A DNA stretch of 64,000 bases from Bursaphelenchus xylophilus (lineage: Eukaryota; Nematoda; Chromadorea; Rhabditida; Aphelenchoididae). The stretch lies in NCBI GenBank assembly GCA_904066235.2, contig CAJFCV020000002.1, positions 3,596,001 to 3,660,000 on the forward strand, written 5' to 3'. Shown here piece after piece: positions 12,743 through 24,690 of the stretch. A model generated the notes under the pieces. It made no database searches. It was given only the letters and a program-made list of their open reading frames with translations, and was not told where the DNA came from. Numbering within the stretch: position 1 is the first letter of the stretch; each line of letters starts with the position of its first letter. The position numbers were made by a program, and so were the translations under genes.

Positions 12743-12896
12743 TCAAAGGTCAGTACGTGGGCCTTCGTAAACTTTGGCCCGTCATGTTTGGTGGGCAAAA
12801 AATGGGGTGACTCAGCTTCACTTTGGTATAAATCTCATAGAAATTGATGCATTATTGGTGGAGAAATAAATACTTGAAACAGGCTCAACCACCCTT
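12743..12896 (+). repeat. R7 dispersed repeat
   Basis: Matches 62,952-63,098 and, inverted, 58,355-58,497. Shared blocks are AAAGGTCAGTACG, AACTTTGGCCC and GTGGAGAAATA. No terminal repeats or coding capacity were seen. Confidence 0.65.
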
Positions 12897-13268
12897 CATA
12901 TCTTGCTATGCAGAAGCTAAATTTCGCAGAAACGCTCTTCAAATCTTCGCTTCATCGGTCCGCTAACTTTAACCTTGTCCCCTTTATGGTTTTTGATTAC
13001 CATAAACGCCATCTGATCACGCGAATTGCAATCTGCTCCTTCTCTTTCTCTCTGCCCAATTTTTGCCTTCTTTTTGCATATTGCGACAGCCGTCGTCATA
13101 AGATTTACGATCGAACGGGCGCAAATCTTTCTCGCCTCTTTTCGCATGCACCAAGGCCTTGATCTGGTTGTCGCTTGACACGGTTATGAGTTCCGTTGAT
13201 TGGCATTCGCGACCGACAAAGAGGGCGAGAAAGGGAGAAAGTTGGATGAAGCAATATGATCGTACGTC

Positions 13269-13416
13269 TATCAGTCTGTCGGGAAAATAATGAGCAATCT
13301 GTTGCATTGAAAATCGCATCGCCAAAAATGAAATGTTGAGGCAAAAATCGAATTTTTTTCATTTCAGCGACGCATTCAACGCAGCAACATTGCGCTCATT
13401 ATTTTCCCGCCAGACT
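13269..13416. repeat. M1 MITE
   Basis: The left end is TATCAGTCTGTCGGGAAAAT and the right end ATTATTTTCCCGCCAGACT. The interior resembles the GTCGCATCGAAAAT type of copy. Confidence 0.75.
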
Positions 13417-14640
13417 AGAGATACATAAGTATGAAAATTTTCATGACAAAATTCACGAAGAAATCTCACTCTTTTCCAGCTTTTCGACCTAAAAATCTCA
13501 GTTGTCTCTGCAAAGCGCAACTTCAAAATTTCACATTTTTCAACCCCACTTTTAGTTTTTTGATGACTAAAGTTTCGTTCTACACAGTTTTTGTCTTGTT
13601 TTCCCACAAGCAACAATTCATTCTACGCCTCCCCTGCTGAGTTGAACAAGGCGGTGGACCAAAAAAGTTGCCGCCGAGTGCAGATCAAACTCCCGCCCCC
13701 CTTGAAGAAGTTTCTCTTCGAGAGCAATCAAAACAAAAAACAGGAAACAAACACTTTAGTTTGTTAATCCCGGCTTGGATTACATTGGAGATAATAATAG
13801 AGTCAAAAATTAGAAAAATATAGAGATTTGAGGAATAATCGAAAAATTTGGGAATAAAATATAAAAAAATCAAAAAAATTAAATCTCAAAAATTCGCAAA
13901 AAATCAAAAAAGGTTAATTAATGATTATTAATGGCTAAAAAAAGATTGCGAAAAAAATTGAAAAAAATTTTAATCGGAAAAATTTAAAAAATCAAAAATC
14001 CTAAAAGTATTATTTTTTAATTTGGAAAGAGAAATTCAAAATAATTGAGCAAAGAAATCAAAAACTAAAAATTAAAAAAGTCCAAAAAAATGAAAAAAAA
14101 AATAAAAAAAAGATTATTAAAAAACCTCAAAAGTTATAAAGATAAAAAAGTTTTAAAAATCGCCCGAAATATTATTTTTTAAATTGACCAAGAATAAAAT
14201 GAAATTTCAGTTCAAAAAATGACAAAAATTCTAAAAATTTTTTTTAAAAAATATTGAAAATTAAGAAGCAAGTCTAAAAAGCCCCAAAACTATTAAAAAA
14301 AACAATTAAACAAAATCTAAAACAATCAAGGCAATCGAAACCGTTCTGCAAACCGCCCGACCATTTTCACTTTTCGAATTCTTCCACGATTCCCAAAAAA
14401 CAGCGAAAATTGGGAATAAAAACATGGGAAAAGGCAAGGTCAGTCCGTGAAAATGACCTTTTGGCAAAAAACGGAAGCCGTTTTTCGGAATGAAAAATGC
14501 GAAAGGATTTTGATCGAATATTAGGAAAGAGAATGGGCAAGGTCAAGGAAAATTTTTTACGGAAGACGCGGCTTAATGGATAAGATTTGAAGGGATTCTG
14601 GAGTGGTCGATGGGTTACTGTAGTAATCGTCTTTCCGGAA
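13417..14640. other. low-complexity A-rich stretch
   Basis: From about 13,800 to 14,330 the plus strand is almost entirely A-rich runs broken by short T runs. An M4 fragment lies around 13,420-13,560. No gene is supported. Confidence 0.5.
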
Positions 14641-14654
14641 AGTTGCCGGACTGA

Positions 14655-15415
14655 AATCGGCGACATGCACTGTGCAAAAAACAAAATTTCACTTTGCACT
14701 GTGCAATCGGCTTGTTGGGTTGTCGCTCACACCCTGGTTTTTTTCTGCACAGTGCAGCCCGCTGAAATGGTTTTTGCGACATGCACTGTGCGAAATCAAA
14801 ATTTCATTTTGCACTGTGCAATTCTAGACTTTTTGCACTGTGCAACAGGCTTTTTTGGGCTGTCGCTCGCACTTTGACTTTTTCTGCACCGTGCAAACGC
14901 CAAAAATCAGTCCGACGACGCGCACCGTGAGAAAACAAAAGTTTTCTTCGCACTGTGCGATTGCTTCCTTTTTGCACTGTGCAAGGCTTTGTGAGCTGTC
15001 GCTCGCACCTTGGCTTTTTCGCACAGTGCAATCCGCTGAAATGATTTTTGCGACATGCACTGTGCGAAAACAAAAGTTAATTTTGCACTGTGCAATTCTA
15101 GTTTTTTTGCACTGTGCAACAGGGTTTTTTGAGCTGTCGCTCGCACTTTGACTTTTTCTGCACCGTGCAAACGCCAAAAATCATTCCGGCGACACGCACC
15201 GTGAGAAACCAAAATTTTCTTTGCACAGTGCGAAAACAAAAGTTTTCTTTGCACTATGCAATTCTACACTTTTTGCACTGTGCAATAAGCTTTTTCGGGC
15301 TGTCGCTCGCACCCTGACTTTTCTGCACAGTGCAAACGCCAACTCACTCCAGCGACGGAATGATTTTGGCGTCAGCACGGTGCGAAAAAAGGTTTCTTTG
15401 CACAGTGCAAAAAAT
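14655..15415. repeat. TGCACTGTGCA palindrome array with dimeric unit
   Basis: The 12-13-base palindrome TTGCACTGTGCAA and close variants (GCACAGTGC, GCACCGTGC) occur more than twenty times. The anchor TGTCGCTC lies at 14,721, 14,861, 14,997, 15,135 and 15,301, so monomers are about 138 bp. Two monomer types alternate: one with CCGCTGAAATG (14,721 and 14,997), the other with GCAAACGCCAAAAATCA (14,861 and 15,135). This gives a higher-order unit of about 276 bp. The long open frames on both strands come from the repeat and are not genes. Confidence 0.8.
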
Positions 15416-15811
15416 CAAATTCACAAGGGGGTGAATTTGCGACGAAAAGTCTACGCACTTTATGGAACGACTACTAGTACCATTCACAAAGTCTCTAAAG
15501 TGATTTTCAGCGTCTGCACTATGCAGAAAAACTCAGGTGCGAACGACAGCCCAAAAAAGCGGTTTTGTCCATTTACCGAATAAAATATGCAAAAAACAGC
15601 AGCCTTAAAAAGTAGCCATTACTAAGCGTTCTCCATTTTCTCTTTTTCAGCCAAAATGGCCAAATCAAAAAAATCATGGGGCCCTTAACCTTTCCAAATT
15701 ACTCATACAACGAGGAAAAGAGGGGAATTAAAACTCCGAGGTTGGCATTTATTTGTTTGAGCAATTAGAAAGTGAACGATGGAGGAGAGAGAATTTCTGA
15801 AATACAATCAA

Positions 15812-16065
15812 ACCTCCGTACAACAAAACACAAGGAACCAAAAAAGTTAATTCGTTATCGAAAGGCTTCGTTGTGCGAAGATTTTAAATTGGCCTGAAAT
15901 TGACCCAAAGACCTTTGAAATTGCCTGCTGTAGAGAGGTTTTGTTGTAAAAAAAGTTTGTTATACAGAAATTCCTCTACTACAGTTCCAAAAAAATCAAA
16001 GTGTCATTTTATACGATAAAATATGTCCAAAAAATTTTCAGACAAGTTGTGTCGTATAAAATGGC
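15812..16065. repeat. repeat with CCTCCGTACAACAAAAC end, plus M2 hairpin
   Basis: The left part carries the CCTCYGTACAACRAA motif that recurs at 46,868-46,912, 49,510 and 63,200 among others, and its inverse appears in TTTGTTGTA words nearby. Positions 16,003-16,065 are an M2 hairpin with diverged arms. Confidence 0.55.
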
Positions 16066-16251
16066 CCTTTGCCAGCCTTTTAGAGAGAAAAGCGTCAAAG
16101 CCTTTTAGTTTTATATCTAGAGGTCAGAGGTCAAAGAAAAATTTTTCGGCCATATAAAGGCCATTTTTCTTGTTAATTCAAGATTTTTCTTCGCGATTTT
16201 GACAAATTGCGCGGCCGAACACTCGGGTTTATAGAATACATATTGTTATTA

Positions 16252-17493
16252 GGTTGTCCAACAAATAATGACCCTCTTTGAAAAATTTACTTTTTCGGCA
16301 AAATTTATCGTAATAACAGCGATCTGTATAATCAAAATAGTTATCATTTGCTTTAACACGCTTATTACAATGTGCCAAAAAACTTTTTATGTCTGTAGCT
16401 TAGAAACCCCGGCTTCTGGAGCCGATGAAACTTTTGAAGGCCTTTTCAAGGGCGTCTTGATTGTCGAATTCCCTACCACTGATGAAACATGCTAGATTCT
16501 TGAACAGATGGTGGTATGTATAGGCCAGCTTTGAGAAATACGCTGGACGAGGGAAAGTCTCGTATCTCTATTAAATCGGCTTCTGGAAGGTCATTTTTTA
16601 ACGGTGAGGTTCCTGTTGCCGCGAAAAATTTTTGGACTTCTGCGGCGCATCTTTGAAGGCAGATGCTGCCACAAACTGTCTACCTGGATACAATAGGGGA
16701 TGGTATTTACATTTTGGCCAGTTTTCAAGGAACTATACTTTACTATTCCTGCGCTGCACCATCAATAAGTAGTCATCACCTTGTTTTGGGGGGAGTCGGG
16801 CTTTGACAAGTGCCACGGTGACGCCCTCGGAGAATTCCATTAGGCATATCTCGTCTGATTGTCGTAGAAGACCCGCTTTTCATCATAGGCCACGATCTGA
16901 TCCAGGAAAATTGTTTTCCGGCTCGCAAAAATGGGAAATGTCGCGCCTCCATTCTTTGCTTTGATCCAATAATGTGGGAGCAAGTTGCCCAGCATTTTTT
17001 TGAATTCAATCAACGTCGAATAGTTAGCCCCCGATTATTTCAACACCCAGACGATGTCACAGATGCGTCGGATGTTGATTCTAGGATGGGCGTCAATCAA
17101 TGACCTCAGGCTAAATTCATAAAGTCTGGATGCCGTATTTTATCTTTGGGTCCCTCGCCGTCAGATCGAAAATTTTTAAGGCACCGTTTCACCATATTCC
17201 GACACAGAACACACTAGCCGAACGTGACGTTGATACTTTACGTAGCTTCTGAAACTTTCGCATCCTGTTTTTGCCCGTACAAGATGACAGCGCGAACCGA
17301 CTTTTTTCGATAATTTTGGATTAGAGCTAAATTACTGTAATTTGGTCCAAATATGGCAAGCAATACATCAAACGAAAGCCTGAGATCTCAGCTACAAAAT
17401 GGTATAATATTTCGAAATTCCATCATCGCTTACCTTGTTTAGAGACTTTAGACTTTACCCCTCTCGAAGAGGGTCATTATTTGTTGGACAACC
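16252..17493 (-). mobile_element. decayed mariner transposon
   Basis: The element is 1,242 bp with 27-bp perfect terminal inverted repeats that begin GGTTGTCCAACAAATAATGA, and it is flanked by the dinucleotide TA on both sides (16,250-16,251 and 17,494-17,495). Length, TA duplication and end sequence fit the mariner family. The interior encodes a broken transposase on the minus strand. The perfect ends contrast with the ruined coding region. Confidence 0.88.
16690..17010 (-). pseudogene. mariner transposase remnant
   Basis: Mariner transposases cut and paste DNA using a D,D34D catalytic triad. On the minus strand, one frame contains YDEKRVFYDN (16,850-16,900), matching the first catalytic block usually written GDEKWVLYDN. 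Further on are KPDSPQNKVM and WCSAGIVKYS, matching the KVML.WWD..G.I.YE block. In-frame stops occur after RYA and just before WCSAG. The DEKW tryptophan is arginine. The second catalytic aspartate block is also damaged. It is a dead copy. Confidence 0.85.
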
Positions 17494-17495
17494 TA

Positions 17496-19330
17496 ATATT
17501 TATTTCCTCGCACAAGAGCAAAATTCTGGCAAAGTGTCAAGACAATCGAATTAGCAAGCTTGGATTCAAACCCCATCAAAGGTTCATAATTCCCTTTTTC
17601 CGAGCGCCGCCGCAACCACCTTGTCATGAAAATAAAATGCGGCAATAAAAGAGGGGAAATGCAGATAATTATTCCATTTTTTCTTCGCAAATTTCAATAA
17701 AATTCCCTATCTCTTCCGGCTTTGATTTAGATCGTGTTTTAAAAGCAAAAAAAAAATTGAAAATAAAAATTAAAAAATCAAAAAATAATAAAAAAATAAT
17801 GAAAACGATCTTTTTCAAAAAAAAAAAATTTTAATGTCGCACTATGCAAAAAGCATTTTTTGAAAAAAATTTGAAAATAGAAAAAAAGTTTTTATTTAAA
17901 ATTCCAAAACAACGCAAATAAAAATGCGATTTTTTCCAATTTCTACGCAAATTTTTTTACAATTTTTTTTGTTTAAAAATTCAAAAAAAAAACGAAAATG
18001 AAAATACGATTTGCGCAGGTGAACTTCCACTAACAATAAATCAACTCCCGCTAATCCCATCAACAAACAATCGAGGAGAAAACAGCGGTAAATGGAAGGT
18101 CAGAGGGCTTGATGTTTGTGGAAGCGCACGCGTTGGACATCTGCCGCTAAACAAGCAAATTTGAATTCGAAAATTGGGGATGATAACGGGGGAAGCTTAT
18201 AGGGCAGAAGAGAGAGAACAGGGAAAGCGGAGAAGGGTCAGAAAAAACATTTTATTTTATGTCTTATATAGCCTAATTTTGGGGCAATGTACAAAGATTG
18301 TTGTATATATTCAACAATCTTTGGCGAGAGAGTACAGAGAAAGCAGAGAGCGGTCAGAGAAAAAATCAACTTTTTGGCGAATTTTTTACCAGTAACAGGC
18401 CACAAAAATTCATGAATTCATGGGACTTTTACCGTGCGCTTGCAAAGGGAAGTGTTCCAATTCCGACGCTCGGATTTTCTTCAAATTTTGCACACAATTT
18501 GAGTATAGGCCATGTATCAATTCCTGAAAATTTTAGCTTGCGCTTTGCAGGAAGAGCCGAGAAATTCAACGATCTTTGCGGCCGAGAGAGTACGCGAAAG
18601 CCGGAGATCGGTCAGAGAGAAAACACTTTTTGGCCACATCTTTGCCAGTTTCGCGAGGAAAAAATTGATTTTTTGTGGAAATGTTACATTCTACAGTAGA
18701 AATAAGTAAGCAACTTTTCATGGCAAAATTCGAAAAAAAAAAATTTTTAATGTTAGCCAACTTTGGGGCTAAAAATCTCGATTGTTTTTGGAATTGCAAG
18801 CTGGAAATCTGGCATGTTTCTTAGACAAAATTACTTTAAATTTGCGTCAAAGATCATCAAAATCTGAGACTCGCATTTTTTAGTTTTTTTCAATTAAAAA
18901 TCCCCATTTTTAGATACCACAGTAAACAAAATCAAGTAAAAAATACAAATTTACCCACAAATTATCAATTTTTTTACCTCCAAAAAGTAAAAAAAATCAA
19001 AAAAATAAAACCTTTCCTTTACCGCCAATTATGCCGGAAAACCAGTCCGCCCGTATATATCATCGTATCTTCCTTTCGCAGTCATCCCTTTCTTCCTGGA
19101 AACTCATCCAGAAACTGTTTGCATTCGATGAAAGATTGTTTTTTTTCGGACGGCAATTTTGGAGGTGCGAAAAAAGGGAAGATTGAAATGTTTTCATCCC
19201 TCGCTTTCTAGCCTCTTCCGAGTCCAATTTTGCGCAGGAAGATTTTTTTCCGAAATTAAAAGCCGCGAATTTCTGAAAGTTTGGCGATTTGGGAAGAAAA
19301 AAAGGAAAAAAGAAGTAGCAAGCCAAGTCC
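17496..19330. other. gene-less AT-rich stretch with M4 fragments
   Basis: A-rich runs fill 17,740-18,000. M4 fragments lie around 18,300-18,840 (for example GAGAGAGTACGCGAAAGC and TCACTCTCGG-like words and AGCTTGCGCTTTGCAGGAAG). Low-complexity DNA follows. No gene is supported. Confidence 0.45.
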
Positions 19331-20880
19331 ACATTATTTTCCCGACGACTGATAGCACAGAGTTTTATTTGTTATCAGTCTGTCGGGAAAATAATGCATT
19401 TTTTCAATGTGAGTCAACACTGCAATTTCTTTTTAAATATTTTTAAATTTACAAAGTTTTTTATTATTTCTGCATAACGCGGATTTTCAAAAATAAAAGT
19501 AACTGTCGGGAAAATAATGCTCTCTCTGTGCATCGAAAATGGCAGCACTGCCGAGAAAATGAATTGTGTCGCGGCGAAATCAAACTGCTTTTCAATTCAG
19601 CAACGACGACTTTTTGGCCCACCAACCGGTGAAGTCTGTCGGCAAAATAATGAGCATTCGCATCGAAAATGAATAGTCTCGCGACAAAAGCAAACCGCTG
19701 TGCTCATTATTTTCCCGACAGACAGATAACCATGTAATATCAGTATTATCAGTCTGTCGGGAAAATAATGAAGCACAGAGAATTCGTCGTGCCTTGGAAT
19801 TGCCCGTCATCGTTTTGCGACGGCTAGGCTGCAGGGGTCATTAAAATGTACGGTGTTTCTATAGAAAATCAAGGTTTTCCAAGGCTAATTCAAAGAGTTA
19901 TGGCAAAAAAAAATTTTTTTCTCTGACCGTTTCTCATTTTACGTGCACTCTCGCAAAAAGATCGCTGAATATCTCGGCTGCGACTACAAAGTTCATGCCA
20001 AAATTTTTCAGTGATCGATCTATGAGGCATTTAGAGCCTATGTACCAAATTTTAAAAAATTTCAAGTTTTTCAAATCTCAAAAAAAATTTTTTTGAAAAA
20101 TCAATGTTTTCGACCAAAAAACAAATTTCTGGCTCCTATTTTTTCAAATCATTTTTTTTTCATCCATTTTTCCACAATTTTTTTCAACAAAATCCCAACC
20201 AAAAAATTTTTTTCAACCCGCAAAACCCGCCATTTCAACGACCTTACACATTTAAAAAAAACAATTACGATTATTGGGTAACTCTTACGTTTTCGCCAAT
20301 CCCACCCTCATCCTCTTGTTTGGTCACTCTCACGCACTTCACGCAGCCCAAAACCCCTTCCTTCCACCAAAAAAATGTGTGAAAATTGGAATTTTCCCTT
20401 TTATAAAATATTTATTCACCCCGAAAATGCCCTCAGGGCCTGGAGGTGCCAAAGCGGGGATTTTCGGCCAAATTAACCTGCAGAGGGAAAAATCGAGAGA
20501 CCATAGAGGACGAGAGGGAGGGTTATCAGTCTGTCGGAAAAATAATAAGGACTCTGTCGCATCGAAAATGGCATCGTGGGTGAGAAAATGAATTGTGTCG
20601 CGGCAAAATCAAATTGCTTTCCATTTCAGCAACGAGAATTTTTTGGCCGACCTATCGGTCTGTTGGCCTCGTCGCAGTCGCGTACCAAATATCCGGCCTA
20701 GCCATCGCAAAGCGCTGATGGGCGATTCCAAGGCGACGAACTCACATTATTTTCTCGACAGAGTGATAGGTGGGCCAGAAAGTCCTCGTCGCTGAAGTGA
20801 AAAAGCAATTTGATTTTGCCGCGACACAATTCATTTTCTCGCCGGCGATGTGATTTTCGATGCGAAGCGAACACATTTTC
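19331..20880. repeat. cluster of M1 copies and fragments
   Basis: M1 ends occur at 19,331-19,354, 19,372-19,396, 19,500-19,520, 19,633-19,733, 19,749-19,780, 20,524-20,769 and in a diverged form near 20,775-20,880. Both interior types (GATGGGCGATTCCAAGG and GAGAAAATGAATTGTGTCGC) are present, and copies are nested or joined. A low-complexity segment lies at 19,900-20,420. Confidence 0.7.
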
Positions 20881-22065
20881 TCCCGAGAATTATTTCTATT
20901 TTTGAAAATCCGCGTTATGCAGAAATAATAAAAATTTTTTTGCAAAATTCAGAATTAAAAAATCGGAATGCTGAGTAGTACATTTGGAAAAGTACATTAT
21001 TTTCCCGACAGAGTGATACTTTTATTTTTGAAAATCCGCGTTAAGGAGAAATATCAAAATTTTTTTGAAAAATTTGAAATTCAAAAATCGCAGTTTTGAG
21101 TAGTAATTTGTTTCCTTGATGTAATAATACCAAATAAATGTCTGCAAAAAATTTTACATCCCTTTAAAAATGGAAGAAAATTTCAAAAAAATGCATTTTT
21201 CTTTTGATTTTCAAATGATCACACTAATACTCCAAAGACAAAAAAAAAACAATGTTGTTTTACGAGATTTGTATGTGATAACAAATGAGAACACAAATTT
21301 CGGGTCAAATGATTCATTTCGAACAAGGGGGAATATATAATTTATTCCCGAAGATGTGTCATTATCATAACGAAAGGATGACTTCTGCTTCCGAAAATTG
21401 AGAAAAATAACAGTGTTGAATTTAAATGGTTTGAAAATGTGATTTTTACAATCAAAATTCAAAATAAAACCCGATAAAATGAATTGTATCGCGGCAAAAT
21501 CGAGCTGCTTTTCACTTCAGCGACGAGGATCGGCGCAGCCACATTTTGCTCATTATTTTCTCGACATATTGATAAAAATAAATCTCTGTATTGTCAGTGA
21601 GACTGAGACAGTGCAAATTTCAAAATTAAAAAAAAAAAATTTTTTAGAGTCTCAAAAAAAAATTTGCGAATTTTTGGCACTTCCCAGCCAATTTGTCCCC
21701 CAAATTTCACGCTATAACGCTAATCTGGTCCGTTCGCCAACAAGGAATCCCTTATCGGCAAATTAAAATCTCCCTTTCGCCCCGACCTTTTCTTCCCGTC
21801 GCAGCGCATTAGCATGTTCGGTACGGGCTCAAACGAATTTTTTTGGCGCTATATCAAAAAAAAATGGCGCCTAGCGGACGAAAAACATTAAGAAATTTTT
21901 ATGCATGAGGAGGAAAATGGTCGTAAAATTGGCTGTAAGGTATCTTATATTGTAAAGTTTTGAGGGGTTTCGTTCGGCGGACGGACCATTGAGCATGAAC
22001 AGTTGATATATAGTATATATCAGTTTTTTACCAGAGAGTCGCTGCATCCTTTGCGGCTGAAGATT
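20881..22065. other. gene-less AT-rich stretch
   Basis: An unusual segment, AAAATCCGCGTTA with a following AGAAATA block, occurs twice, at about 20,915 and 21,025, and inverted at about 19,470. Another M1 fragment lies at 21,478-21,575. No gene is supported. Confidence 0.4.
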
Positions 22066-22194
22066 ATGAACACAATGTCGCTGCACCAGTCGCTAAAGTA
22101 AACACCAATTTGATTTTGTCGTGACAGTATTCTTTTTCTCGGAGGCGATACGACTTTTGATGCGACAGAGTGCTCATTATTTTCCCGACAGACT
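22066..22194. repeat. M1 MITE, left end missing
   Basis: It begins inside the element with GAACACAATGTCGCTG and ends with the intact right end ATTATTTTCCCGACAGACT. Confidence 0.7.
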
Positions 22195-23502
22195 CTTAAT
22201 TTTCCAAAAAAATCCCAAAAAGGTGGATCAGCGCCATTTAAGATCGTGTGCGTTGCGGCGTTTCTAGAAGAGCCGGCGTCCAGCCAGGTTCACGTAAAAC
22301 ACGTGAAATCGACCAATGACAACCGACTCGACTCCGTTCCGAAGAGCAGTTCGAACCAAACCGCGGTGCATCAGAGAATGGATTAAAGTTTTCGTCACAT
22401 CCAAATTTTTTCGTTCCATTTTTCTCTTTTTATTCGGCTCTCAAAGTCTTTCTCCGAAATGAAATGGGGAGAAAAAGGGAAGAGAGGGCGAAAAAAGAGC
22501 GCTCTTTTCGCTGCTCTCTCGGTGTCTCGGATCTCTTGATTTCACGCGGTTTTTTCAAAAGGAATGAAAGTCGGGGTTTTGAAGGGAAATAATGGGAAAA
22601 TGAGAGTAAAATTGATGGAAACAGTAAGTTTACAGAAAAAACTTTGTATAATAAACTAACATAGATCCTGATGAAGTAAAAAAATACTTTTTTTTTACTT
22701 TTTACTTTGTTTTAGAGCAATTTTATGGTAAATTAAGAGAAAATTAACGGAAAGTTGAAGAAAAATCATGCTCAATTACAAAAACAGGGTGTAAGCAGTC
22801 TATTAAAATCTTGATACCCCCAAAACCTCTCTATAACAATCAATTTTAACAATTGAAAACAATTTTTTTGGCTAAGTTTTCAGTTATTCAACAAAAACCA
22901 CAGCTAGAGTTTTTTTTTACATTTTGCTGTTCAAAAAGTCAGCTCAATATCTCTAATTCGCTTTTGCTATATAGAAAAGTATATAAAAAGCGGTTTCCGA
23001 CTCAAAACCTCTTCAAAAAAATGACCGAGGATAAGAGAACGGCGAGTTTTTTTTTTGACTGATAACAACTCCCGTTTCGTTTTACGAGTCAAAACAGCTG
23101 AAAGGAGGCTCTGATAAGAAATGAGGAACGAATGCGCTTCGACCACAATTTTAAAAGCAAGTATAAGCAAATTTCGAAAAAAGTCCTGCAATTTGCATTG
23201 TGGAAATTTCAAAGGATTGCAGAAAACGTCGCACCTAGAAACTAGTTGAAAATTTGAGTCATAAAAAACCCCTCTAATAAAACTACAATGTATAAGGCTG
23301 AAGCTCCAGAATTATTTTTGCCCTATCTCGCGAACTGTACAGTGTGAATCACAGTTGATTGTGACGAACACGAAAATTGAAAAGACAACTATTAGATTTT
23401 TTTCAATTTTCGACAGAGACGTAGCTAAGGGGGACAGAGGAGTAAAGTAGGGGTCGTAGGAGAAAATGGTAAGGGTACCAAGGTAAATAGTTCAAAAAAA
23501 GT
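22195..23502. other. gene-less stretch with one GC-richer block
   Basis: Positions 22,220-22,400 are GC-richer and contain the E-box-like palindrome ACACGTGA. The rest is AT-rich. I see no exon chain. A regulatory region is possible but not shown. Confidence 0.35.
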
Positions 23503-24000
23503 TTTACATCGTGGCCCACTTTTTCCGCGTACCGGCTTTTCGGGTTGTCGACAGTTCGGGTCAACACAAAATTGTTCAATACGGTGTGTGGGGCAAGAGG
23601 ATAACCGAAACAGGTTGTAGGAAATGCCTACGAGGCCTGGAAAAGCCGTTGGATGGTCGGCGGACGCTCGGCGAAGGCTCAAATGTATTTCAAAAGCGCA
23701 TTTATATAAAAAATGTACATGTATCAATTGATGTGATATATGTAAAATACCTCAAAATAGGTCATATACAGAGGGATAAGACTTGGAAAATGATCACCTC
23801 TCCTAATTTTAGCTCTTACTAACGTAGTTTCCTTTAGCTATCCTACGACTGTCGCTAAGCCACAAAGTCGGGACGCGGATGTTAGTATATGTAAAACACC
23901 TCAAAATATATAGGTGATCAGCTATCCTAGGACCCGATCAATCTTATTATCTACTAACTAAGACTTCACCTATCCTAGCTTCCTCCAATGACGCAACGGC
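23503..24000. repeat. R4 dispersed repeat
   Basis: Shares ordered blocks with 2,300-2,860: GACAGTTCGGGTCAACACAA, CCGTTGGATGGTCGGCGG, TAAAACACCTCAAAATA and GGACCCGATCAATCTTATTA. Confidence 0.65.
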
Positions 24001-24634
24001 GCGATCCATAATATTGATGACCCAAACTGTTTCTGACCCAAAAAGTCGTCCAAATCCCCTCTTCAACTAGCCAAAAATTTTCAAGATTTCCCGAAAAGCA
24101 CACAAAAAAGTTTCAGGCTCCCACGTAGATACGAATGTTTGACAAAGGACGTGTTTTTCCAACCCTCCTCCGAGTTAATGTGTGAGCCGTTAAAACGCAA
24201 ATTTCAGCCCCATTATCGGGCATTCAAATTCGTCGAGGAGGGTGGGCAAATAATCGCGAAAATACAGCCAAAAGCAAACAGTGTTCATGAGATTTGCGGA
24301 CAAAAAAATTAGCGTCCTAACGTATGCAAATCGCTGGAGAAAAGGAAGCCCGAGAAGTGGTCAAAAAATTAGTGTCAAGTCAGTGGATGGCAGTGTGTTT
24401 TTGGAATTTTTAAACAGCATTTGAGAGACTTTAAGTGACCATTAGTTACACTTGTTCAAAAAAAAGTCTGAAATTGTAAATTCACAAGGGAAATAGTCCA
24501 AGTGCGACGCTCAGAGAAACGTGACATAAATTTACAAGAAAAACACTTTTTGGCCATAGCTTTGTTACGTTTCTTGAGAAAAAAATAGATTTTGTTTGAA
24601 AATGTAAAAAAATTAGATCAAGATTAAATTCATG
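24001..24634. other. gene-less stretch
   Basis: It holds an M4 half-copy around 24,455-24,600 and otherwise unremarkable DNA downstream of the minus-strand gene's poly(A) signal. Confidence 0.4.
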
Positions 24635-24640
24635 TTTATT
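24635..24640 (-). terminator. poly(A) signal AATAAA of the minus-strand gene
   Basis: AATAAA on the minus strand lies 51 bases past the stop codon of the gene at 24,691-30,908. Confidence 0.6.
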
Positions 24641-24690
24641 TCCAATGTAAATAAAAAGCACCACATATTTGTAGTAAATTCCATGCATCT

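Noticed and set aside
14804..15254. Overlapping open frames of about 90-120 codons on both strands
   Set aside because: They are made entirely of the TGCACTGTGCA repeat, and translations repeat in step with the satellite unit.
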